Of a stretch of DNA of 13,548 nt, positions 6,714 to 13,548 are shown one piece after another. The stretch comes from RPRI01 sp051233685 (GTDB lineage: Bacteria; Desulfobacterota; Desulfobacteria; Desulfobacterales; RPRI01), in NCBI RefSeq assembly GCF_051233685.1, contig NZ_JBAMMY010000248.1, forward strand, positions 1 through 13,548, in the 5' to 3' direction. The translations under genes were made by a program, and so were the position numbers. How positions within the stretch are numbered: the stretch's first letter is position 1; every line of letters begins with the position of its first letter. The notes beneath the pieces were generated by a model. That model was given only the letters and a program-made list of their open reading frames with translations, was not told where the DNA came from and searched no databases.

Positions 6714-9599
6714 ATGTCCGGAAGGAAAAAACTGATCGAAGTCGCCCTGCCCTTGGATGCCATCAATAAGGCAAGTGCACGGGAAAAATCCATACGTCAC
6801 GGGCATCCGAGTACGTTGCATTTATGGTGGGCCAGGCGGCCTCTGGCGGCGGCGCGGGCGGTGATTTTTGCACAGATGGTGGATGATCCTTCGGCGCATC
6901 CCGATCTTTTCCCGACCGAAAAAGCTCAGGAAAAGGAGCGGCAGCGGTTATTTAAAATCATTGAAGACCTTGTGCTGTGGGAAAACACCACCAACGAAAA
7001 AGTCTTGCAGCAGGCAAGAGACGAAATCTGGCAGAGCTGGCGATATACATGCGCGGAAAACGCAGACCATCCCCGTGCCAAAGAGCTTTTTGATCGCCAT
7101 AAACTGCCTGCCTTTCATGATCCTTTTGCCGGAGGCGGATCTTTGCCGCTTGAAGCTCAGCGTCTGGGGCTGGAAGCTTATGCCAGCGACTTAAATCCGG
7201 TAGCAGTGCTTATCAATAAGGCAATGATTGAAATTCCGCCGAAGTTCGCCGGCAAGCTGCCGGTAAACCCGGACTCAAGTAAAGAAAAGAGGCTTTTCAA
7301 GAAAACATGGGAGGGCGCAGCCGGACTGGCCGAAGATGTGCGCTATTACGGCAAATGGATGCGCGACGAGGCTGAAAAGCGCATTGGGTATCTTTACCCA
7401 AAAGTGGAAATTACCGCGGAGATGGTGAAAGAGCGGCCTGACCTGAAACCCTATGAGGGCAAAAAGCTTACCGTAATTGCCTGGCTTTGGGCGAGAACGG
7501 TGAAAAGTCCGAACCCTGCTTTTGCCAATGTGGACGTTCCGCTTGCCTCTACATTTATGCTCTCAACCAAGCCGGGTAAGGAAGCCTATGTTGAGCCGGT
7601 GATAGAGAATGGTGGTTATCGTTTTACGGTGAAGGTTGGAAAGCCAAAAGATGCTGAGGCAGCGAAGAGAGGCACCAAGCTGGTGCGAGCTAACTTTTTG
7701 TGCCTGATGTCCGGTGCACCGATTTCGGGTGATTACATCAAGTCCGAGGGTAAGGCCGGACGTATGGGCGCGCGTATGATGGCTATTGTTGCAGAGGGAG
7801 ACCGGGGCCGTGTTTACCTGGAGCCATCTCCAGAGATGGAAGCGATCGCGCGCCAAGCGTTGCCTATGTGGAAGCCCGAAGGAGATGTGCCAGCTCGTTT
7901 AACCGGCGGAACCTGTGTGCCTTACGGGCTGCAATGTTGGGGTGACCTTTTCACTCCCAGACAGCTCGTGGCGCTTACGACTTTCTCTGACTTGGTGCAG
8001 GAAGCGCGAGAAAAAGTAAAAGCCGATGCTATAGCTATGAGTCTGTCTGATGACGACAAGCCCCTTGCTGCCGGAGGCATTGGTGCCACAGCTTACTCGG
8101 ATGCAGTGGTGGTATATCTGGGATTCTTAGTGGATCAGCAGACTAATCAATCCAGTACGATCTGCGGATGGAACAATATCAATCAGCAGATGATTGTAAC
8201 CTTCTCTCGTCAAGCAATTCCAATGATCTGGGATTTCGCAGAGTGTAATGTTTTGTCAACGTCAACTGGTAGTTTTTGGAATCTCTTGGAAAGACAAGTC
8301 AAGGGCATCGCTTCCTTGAGTTTGGGATACGCTACTGGCAAGGCATTTCAGTGTGACGCGACAATTCAAATAGAGTCTTCAGGGAAAGTGGTTGCTACTG
8401 ACCCGCCTTATTACGACAATATCGGCTATGCCGATCTGTCGGACTTCTTCTACGTCTGGCTACGTCATTCTCTTAAACCCGTCTTTCCTGATCTTTTCGC
8501 AACGCTCGCTGTGCCTAAGGCTGAGGAGTTAGTGGCCACGTCATACCGTCACGGCAGCAAAGACAAGGCAGAGGCGTTCTTTCTTGAAGGAATGACACAG
8601 GCGATGCACCGCCTATCCGAACAAGTGCACCCGGCATTTCCAGTTACTATCTATTACGCTTTCAAGCAGAAGGAGAGTAAAAGTGAAGCAGGCACCACAA
8701 GTACAGGCTGGGAGACCTTCCTTGATGCAGTTATTCGAGCAGAATTCGCTATCACTGGCACTTGGCCGGTAAAAACGGAATCTGCTAATAAACTCAAAGC
8801 TGATGTCAGCGCCCTTGCCAGCAGCATCGTCCTTGTCTGCCGTCAACGTTCAAAGGATGCGCTCATCACCACACGTCGGGATTTCATCACTGCTCTCAAG
8901 ATGGAGCTACCTGATGCACTCGTCCACCTCCAGCGCGGCAACATAGCACCGGTGGATTTGGCCCAGGCAGCCATCGGGCCAGGCATGGCAGTTTTTACCC
9001 GCTATGCAAAAGTTCTGGACGCTTCCGGCAATCCTATGACAGTGCGCGAAGCACTGGCCCTGATAAACCAGACCCTCGACGATGCTCTGGCCGAGCAGGA
9101 AGGCGACTTTGACGCAGACAGCCGCTGGGCGTTGGCATGGTTCGAGCAATCGGGATTTGCCGAGGGAGAATTTGGAGTGGCCGAGACTCTTTCCAAGGCC
9201 AAGAACACCAGCGTTTCCGGCATGGTGGATGCCGGCATTCTGGTTTCCAAAGGTGGAAAGGTAAGGCTGATTCGGCCTGATGAATTGCCTGTTGACTGGG
9301 ACCCGGAGAAAGATAAGCGCCTGACAGCATGGGAGACGGTTCATCACCTGATCCGCTCTCTTGAATCGGGTGGTGAAAGTGTTGCTGCTGCTTTGGTTCA
9401 AAAACTCGGCAGTAAGGCAGAAACAGCCCGCGAACTATGCTATCGGCTTTATACAATTTGTGAGCGCAAAAAGCGCGCAGCCGAAGCGCTTTCTTACAAT
9501 GCTTTGGTTCAGAGCTGGCCGGAAATCACGCGACTTGCACAGGAAGTTAAAAGTCTGCGTCCCAAACAAGCAACAATGTTTGAAGAAAATGAGGAATAA
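6714..9599 (+). CDS. DUF1156 adenine-specific DNA methylase (COG1743 type)
   Basis: A 961-residue N6-adenine DNA methyltransferase. The N-terminus is a typical DUF1156 domain, including LIEVALPLDAIN and HLWWARRPLAAARAV. The S-adenosylmethionine motif I is DPFAGGGS at 136-143, and catalytic motif IV DPPYYDN begins at D563. The roughly 420 residues between them include a long insert that may hold the target-recognition region. The C-terminal third is mixed alpha-helical and unrecognised. Large DUF1156 methylases pair with DUF499 ATPases in defence islands, where methylation is expected to mark self DNA. The start is 2 bases after the chaperone stop, with AAGG (6703-6706) inside the chaperone's last codons, and the stop is 3 bases before the ATPase start. 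It is thus tightly coupled on both sides. The target sequence cannot be read from here. Confidence 0.93.
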   Translation: MSGRKKLIEVALPLDAINKASAREKSIRHGHPSTLHLWWARRPLAAARAVIFAQMVDDPSAHPDLFPTEKAQEKERQRLFKIIEDLVLWENTTNEKVLQQARDEIWQSWRYTCAENADHPRAKELFDRHKLPAFHDPFAGGGSLPLEAQRLGLEAYASDLNPVAVLINKAMIEIPPKFAGKLPVNPDSSKEKRLFKKTWEGAAGLAEDVRYYGKWMRDEAEKRIGYLYPKVEITAEMVKERPDLKPYEGKKLTVIAWLWARTVKSPNPAFANVDVPLASTFMLSTKPGKEAYVEPVIENGGYRFTVKVGKPKDAEAAKRGTKLVRANFLCLMSGAPISGDYIKSEGKAGRMGARMMAIVAEGDRGRVYLEPSPEMEAIARQALPMWKPEGDVPARLTGGTCVPYGLQCWGDLFTPRQLVALTTFSDLVQEAREKVKADAIAMSLSDDDKPLAAGGIGATAYSDAVVVYLGFLVDQQTNQSSTICGWNNINQQMIVTFSRQAIPMIWDFAECNVLSTSTGSFWNLLERQVKGIASLSLGYATGKAFQCDATIQIESSGKVVATDPPYYDNIGYADLSDFFYVWLRHSLKPVFPDLFATLAVPKAEELVATSYRHGSKDKAEAFFLEGMTQAMHRLSEQVHPAFPVTIYYAFKQKESKSEAGTTSTGWETFLDAVIRAEFAITGTWPVKTESANKLKADVSALASSIVLVCRQRSKDALITTRRDFITALKMELPDALVHLQRGNIAPVDLAQAAIGPGMAVFTRYAKVLDASGNPMTVREALALINQTLDDALAEQEGDFDADSRWALAWFEQSGFAEGEFGVAETLSKAKNTSVSGMVDAGILVSKGGKVRLIRPDELPVDWDPEKDKRLTAWETVHHLIRSLESGGESVAAALVQKLGSKAETARELCYRLYTICERKKRAAEALSYNALVQSWPEITRLAQEVKSLRPKQATMFEENEE

Positions 9600-9602
9600 C
9601 CC

Positions 9603-12600
9603 ATGGCTATGACAAACCATGAACGCGTCGGAAAGGCTCTGGATTTGCTCAAAACCGGGCTCAGCCCATTTGTTGAGCGTGAAATGAACAATGCCTACCC
9701 GGAAAAAGACTATCTGAGCAAATTTATGGGCGGAGACAGAATGCTTGCCGATAAACCCATTGCCGAGTGGGATGTAGCGGCTTTGCTCAAACTTATGTGG
9801 GATGCCTGGAACAGTGTTTTTCGCAATGTCCTTGGGCCTGCTGAACGCAGCCTGGTCAGTGAAATAAGGGATCATCGTAACCGTTGGGCGCACCAGGAAT
9901 CATTTTCAAGCGACGACGCGGATCGGGCGCTGGATTCCATTATGAGACTTCTTTCTGCGGTTTCCGCACCCCAGGCCGATGAAATCGGCAAGATGAAAAT
10001 GGAACTGCGGCGTCTTATATTTGATGAACAAATGCGTCATGAAAAAAGGAAAAGCGCGGGGACAGCTATCGAAAGCCAGGCCACAGGGAACTTAAAACCA
10101 TGGCGTGAGGTTGTAACACCGCATAAGGATGTTGCCAGCGGCCGGTATCAGCAAGCCGAATTTGCAGCCGATCTGTGGCAAGTGCACCTGGGTGAGGGAA
10201 CTGATGAATACCGGGACCCGGTTGAGTTTTTCCGTCGCACTTATCTTACCGACAGTCTTAAAGGGATGCTGGTGGGAGCAGTTCGTCGTCTTGCCGGAAA
10301 TGGCGGTGATCCTGTTATCCAGCTTCAGACTAATTTCGGTGGTGGCAAAACACACTCCATGCTGGCGCTTTATCATTTATTTTCAGGCATTTCACCCACA
10401 GAGCTTGCAGGCATCGATATGGTCATGAAAGAAGCCGGAGCATCGAAGCTTTCAGCCGCAAAACGTATAGTACTGGTGGGCAATAAAATTTCGCCCGGTA
10501 ATCCTGTTACGAAGCCGGATGGCACAGTAGTGCGCACACTCTGGGGAGAACTGGCATGGCAGCTTGGCGGGAAAAAGGCGTTTAAACGTATTCAGGCTGA
10601 TGATGAGAAAGCAACCAGTCCTGGTGATGTGCTGCGTGAATTGCTTGTTGAATACGGCCCATGTCTTATCCTTATCGATGAATGGGTGGCCTATGCAAGG
10701 CAGCTTCACGATCAGAGCGATCTTCCGGCAGGTGGATTCGAGACTCAGTTTACTTTTGCCCAATTACTGACAGAATCTGCAAAAATTGCCAATAACTGTT
10801 TAATTGTGATCAGCCTTCCGGCTTCAGATAGCTCAGGATCGCCCCATGCACAGGCAGATGATGTTGAAGTGGGCGGGGCTCGCGGTCGTGAAGCCCTTGA
10901 TCGCCTCAGAAATGTGGTGGGACGTGTGGAATCATCATGGCGGCCGGCCAGTGCTGATGAAGGATTTGAGATCGTTCGCAGGCGGTTGTTCGAGCCGATG
11001 ACTGATCCGGCAAGATTTAAGGATCGTGATCTGGTGGCACGAGCTTTTGCTGATTTTTACCGATCCCAACGGGCAGAATTTCCACCCGAATGCCACGATG
11101 CAGACTACGAGAAACGTATCAAGGCAGCGTATCCGATTCATCCTGAGATATTTGACAGGCTCTATACAGACTGGTCAACACTGGTGAAATTCCAGCGTAC
11201 TCGTGGTGTATTGCGGCTTATGGCTGCTGTAATACACAGCCTATGGGAAAAAGGTGACAAAAATCCTTTGATTCTTCCGGCAAATATTTCAATTGATGAT
11301 ACACGGGTGCAATTCGAGCTTACGCGATACCTGTCGGATAACTGGGTGCCGGTTATAGAAAAAGACGTGGATGGGCCGAACTCACTTCCGCTACGACTGG
11401 ATGGCGAATTGCCAAACCTTGGTAAGTTCGCAGCTTGCCGCCGTGTGGCGCGTACAATTTATATGGGTTCTGCGCCTCTATCTAAAGCAGCACACCGCGG
11501 GCTTGAAGACCGTTGGGTTAAACTTGGATGCCTGATTCCGGGAGAATCGCCCGCGGTGTTCGGAGATGCGCTGCGCCGGCTGGCCGGTGCAGCAACATAT
11601 CTCTACCAGGACGGCCCGCGTTACTGGTATTCTACCCAACCCACTGTTACAAAGCTGGCTGAAGATATTGCAGAACAATTAAAACGCGACCCGGATAAGG
11701 TTGTAAACGAGCTGAATCAGCGCCTGCGAAAGAACCTGGAGCAGAAAGGAGATTTTAGTCGGATTCATCCCATGCCTCAGTCCGGGCAGGATGTTCCGGA
11801 TGATCTTGATGCAAGGCTTGTTGTGCTCAGCATCGATTACCCATACAGCAAGGAGGCGGAAAGTACAGCCGGTATAGCAGCAAAAGCTATCCTAGAATTG
11901 CGGGGCAATACTCCACGGCTCTATAGAAACACGCTCGTCTTTCTTGCTGCTGATAAGACACGACTACAGGATCTTGACGAAGCAACCCGGAAATATCTTG
12001 CATGGGAATCTATCCTTGCTGATAAGGAACAACTAAATTTAGACCCACAACAGGTTAAACAGGCAGAAACGCAAAAGAAAACCGCAGATGGCACCGTGAC
12101 GGCAAGATTACCTGAGACTTACCAATGGTTGCTGGTGCCGGTTCAAACGACCCCTCAGGCTGCTATCGAATTGCAGGCAATAAGGCTGTCGGGATTGGAG
12201 TCACTGGCCGCGAGAGCAAGTAAGAAACTTAAGAACGACGAATTGTTAATTACTAATTTCGCCCCAACAAGATTAAGGATGGAATTGGATAATGTTCCTC
12301 TATGGCGGGGTAATCACGTAGCTATCAAACAGATAATGGAGGATTTTGCGCGCTACAATTACTTGCCACGTCTTAAAAACTCATCGGTTTTGACGGGTGC
12401 GATCGGTGAGGGACTGGCGCTGATCACATGGACGCAGGATGCCTTTGCCTATGCCGATAGCTTCGATGAAAAAGAAGGACGCTATCGAGGCCTGCGTACA
12501 GGTCAGTTTTCCATATCATCCGGTTCGGACGCAACAGGATTGATCGTAAAGCCCGATGTAGCTTGTCGACAAATGGAAGCCGAGCGGCATGAATCACAAT

Positions 12601-12938
12601 TAGCAGGAGCTCTCGGAAGTAGATCCGTTGGTGGTAGCCCGCAGACATCCGGTAAAGCTGAAGATAAGCCGGAAACGCCGGTCATCCAACCGGTTTCGAT
12701 TCAGCCAAAACGTTTCCATGGAACTGTCACCCTTGATGCAACCCGCGTCGGTCGGGATGCCAGCCGCATAGCAGATGAGGTAATCGCTCACCTCTCAGGC
12801 CTGGTAGGTGCGGCGGTGACTGTTACTCTTGAAGTGGAAGCAGATATCCCTTCAGGCACTCCGAATCACGTTGTACGAACCGTGACTGAGAACTGCCGGA
12901 CACTGAAATTTACTGCACAGGGATTTGAAAAAGAATAA
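9603..12938 (+). CDS. DUF499 AAA+ ATPase with N-terminal Swt1-like HEPN domain
   Basis: A 1111-residue protein of the DUF499/COG1483 family, related to BrxC/PglY ATPases. Residues about 1-120 resemble the Swt1-type HEPN domain, with R92-N-R-W-A-H97 matching the R-x4-6-H signature of HEPN ribonucleases. The P-loop is NFGGGKTHS with K249 and T250; Walker B is LILIDEW with D359 and E360. The rest is a long helical body, then a Ser/Gly/Pro-rich linker (about 1000-1035), then a conserved end (RFHGTVTLDATRVGRDASRI) typical of the family. GAGGA at 9591-9595 precedes ATG 9603 by 7 bases; ATG 9609 is an alternative. It directly follows the methylase gene and should be its partner, probably using ATP to assemble or move the complex on DNA. 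Whether the HEPN domain cuts RNA or only binds is not known. Confidence 0.92.
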   Translation: MAMTNHERVGKALDLLKTGLSPFVEREMNNAYPEKDYLSKFMGGDRMLADKPIAEWDVAALLKLMWDAWNSVFRNVLGPAERSLVSEIRDHRNRWAHQESFSSDDADRALDSIMRLLSAVSAPQADEIGKMKMELRRLIFDEQMRHEKRKSAGTAIESQATGNLKPWREVVTPHKDVASGRYQQAEFAADLWQVHLGEGTDEYRDPVEFFRRTYLTDSLKGMLVGAVRRLAGNGGDPVIQLQTNFGGGKTHSMLALYHLFSGISPTELAGIDMVMKEAGASKLSAAKRIVLVGNKISPGNPVTKPDGTVVRTLWGELAWQLGGKKAFKRIQADDEKATSPGDVLRELLVEYGPCLILIDEWVAYARQLHDQSDLPAGGFETQFTFAQLLTESAKIANNCLIVISLPASDSSGSPHAQADDVEVGGARGREALDRLRNVVGRVESSWRPASADEGFEIVRRRLFEPMTDPARFKDRDLVARAFADFYRSQRAEFPPECHDADYEKRIKAAYPIHPEIFDRLYTDWSTLVKFQRTRGVLRLMAAVIHSLWEKGDKNPLILPANISIDDTRVQFELTRYLSDNWVPVIEKDVDGPNSLPLRLDGELPNLGKFAACRRVARTIYMGSAPLSKAAHRGLEDRWVKLGCLIPGESPAVFGDALRRLAGAATYLYQDGPRYWYSTQPTVTKLAEDIAEQLKRDPDKVVNELNQRLRKNLEQKGDFSRIHPMPQSGQDVPDDLDARLVVLSIDYPYSKEAESTAGIAAKAILELRGNTPRLYRNTLVFLAADKTRLQDLDEATRKYLAWESILADKEQLNLDPQQVKQAETQKKTADGTVTARLPETYQWLLVPVQTTPQAAIELQAIRLSGLESLAARASKKLKNDELLITNFAPTRLRMELDNVPLWRGNHVAIKQIMEDFARYNYLPRLKNSSVLTGAIGEGLALITWTQDAFAYADSFDEKEGRYRGLRTGQFSISSGSDATGLIVKPDVACRQMEAERHESQLAGALGSRSVGGSPQTSGKAEDKPETPVIQPVSIQPKRFHGTVTLDATRVGRDASRIADEVIAHLSGLVGAAVTVTLEVEADIPSGTPNHVVRTVTENCRTLKFTAQGFEKE

Positions 12939-13199
12939 CAGAGAGTTAACGATAAACTTTTTCTTTATCACTGTTGTGCTTTAAAAATCAGATTGATAGT
13001 TTCCGATATCTTATCATAACCAAAGAATATCCGCTGGCCTGAAAACCTTTGATAAGTCTGTATTTAGCGGAAATTTCCACCGGCGGGCTATAAATCATCA
13101 CTTTGTTGATAAAGTCCCTGATGCATAACAACAACGGGAATAAAGAGTAAACGGCTTAAACAGATTATATGCAGGATAAACTGAATACAAGTGTGCTTC

Positions 13200-13217
13200 T
13201 AACGGTTTTAACGGTTT
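13200..13217. repeat. Tandem 9-base direct repeat
   Basis: TAACGGTTT occurs twice, head to tail, with no mismatch. It may be a protein-binding pair or a chance repeat. Nothing else in the gap repeats it that I noticed. Confidence 0.4.
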
Positions 13218-13371
13218 GTTTGTGCTGCTTTGAATTTTTATCACTGCTTTTTCTGTTATGCCGGAAAGTAAAGGGCTGGGTTGTAACAATGTAACCGTCA
13301 TGGGATTTCTTGATAAAACACGCTGGTGAATACAGAAAGTGCTGGCAAAACCAGTTGCTGGAACTAAAAGT

Positions 13372-13400
13372 TTGACACTGACGTTATATTAGAATATTTT
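13372..13400 (+). promoter_or_regulatory. Predicted sigma70 promoter of the HU gene
   Basis: A perfect TTGACA (13372-13377) is followed after 17 bases by TATTTT (13395-13400, 4 of 6). Transcription would start near 13407, leaving a leader of roughly 57 bases before the HU start. Confidence 0.5.
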
Positions 13401-13463
13401 CCTGACGCGGTTTTTTTGGCATAGCCATCCCCCATACCCACCACAAAAAAAGGAGAATTTTAC

Positions 13464-13548
13464 ATGACGAAAGCAGAATTAGTTGATGCAATAGCTGCCG
13501 ATGCAAAAATCACAAAAACTGCTGCTGTTGCAGCGCTGGATTCATTTA
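13464..13548 (+). CDS. HU-family DNA-binding protein, N-terminal fragment (runs off window)
   Basis: The 28 visible residues (MTKAELVDAIAADAKITKTA, then AVAALDSF) are the standard first two helices of bacterial HU, a small histone-like protein of about 90 residues that bends and compacts DNA as a dimer. AGGAG at 13451-13455 sits 8 bases before the ATG, a strong ribosome-binding site fitting an abundant protein. It has its own promoter and a long gap from the defence operon, so it belongs to the host backbone and probably marks the right edge of the island. Confidence 0.93.
   Translation, partial: MTKAELVDAIAADAKITKTAAVAALDSF

Larger units (their letters stand above)
12939..13463. other. Non-coding gap between the defence operon and the HU gene
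   Basis: About 525 bases without a convincing gene. A weak stem (GATAAA with TTTATC around a C/T loop, near 12951-12969) just after the ATPase stop is the only terminator-like structure I see. The 67-codon minus-strand ORF at 13098-13301 has no family resemblance. A tandem 9-base repeat lies at 13200-13217, and the HU promoter and leader occupy the last 90 bases. Confidence 0.55.

Noticed and set aside
8907..9401. Minus-strand ORFs of 82-164 codons inside the methylase gene
   Set aside because: Several antisense frames are open in this more G+C-rich stretch; none has a plausible start or family resemblance.
1757..12938. A canonical DISARM or BREX system
   Set aside because: Helicase, methylase and ATPase families overlap with those systems, but I find no DrmA, DrmB, DrmC, PglZ, BrxA, BrxB or BrxF in the window, and the methylase is of the DUF1156 type. 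Only family relationship is claimed.
13098..13301. Minus-strand 67-codon ORF in the gap before the HU gene
   Set aside because: No ribosome-binding site, low-complexity composition and no recognisable domain; treated as non-coding.
1..13548. CRISPR arrays, tRNA or rRNA genes, integrases and IS transposases
   Set aside because: I looked for regularly spaced repeats, cloverleaf-like or rRNA-like segments and recombinase or transposase motifs and saw none.

Overview
The window looks like a bacterial chromosomal defence island. At its right end is the first part of an HU-type nucleoid protein gene. The organism is Gram-negative in flavour, with moderate G+C, Shine-Dalgarno leaders and sigma70-type promoters. 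MqsRA-type modules with a SecB-like chaperone are known from Proteobacteria and Desulfobacterota-like groups, so one of these is my guess, but the sequence does not fix the genus.

Layout. Positions 1-137 hold a strong 76-base hairpin element (51-126). Next, on the minus strand, lies the N-terminal half of an RloC/PrrC-type (AAA_13) ATPase. It keeps its Walker A motif and Cys-x-x-Cys zinc hook but stops before Walker B and the anticodon-nuclease part. An A+T-rich spacer of about 0.45 kb separates it from a plus-strand block running from 1757 to 12938. That block encodes: an SNF2-type helicase with a C-terminal DUF3883 nuclease-like domain; an MqsR mRNA interferase; its Zn-binding HTH antitoxin MqsA; a small SecB-like chaperone; a DUF1156 adenine-specific DNA methylase; and a DUF499 AAA+ ATPase with an N-terminal Swt1-like HEPN domain. 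About 0.5 kb of non-coding sequence then leads to the HU gene, which runs off the window.

How they fit together. Helicase, DUF1156 methylase and DUF499 ATPase are a recurring defence-island set (COG1743/COG1483-type, related in parts to BREX and DISARM). I see no PglZ, BrxA/B/F or DrmA/B/C. Lodged inside this set is a complete toxin-antitoxin-chaperone (TAC) module. It has its own promoter, overlapped by two interlocking palindromes. MqsA carries a C-terminal extension of about 43 residues beyond the E. coli length, the expected place for a chaperone-addiction segment. mqsA overlaps the chaperone gene by 11 bases, and the chaperone gene ends 2 bases before the methylase start. The TAC therefore appears wired to the methylase and ATPase, which suggests an addiction or abortive-infection guard on the defence operon. 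The parts are recognised from the sequence; the functional coupling is inference.
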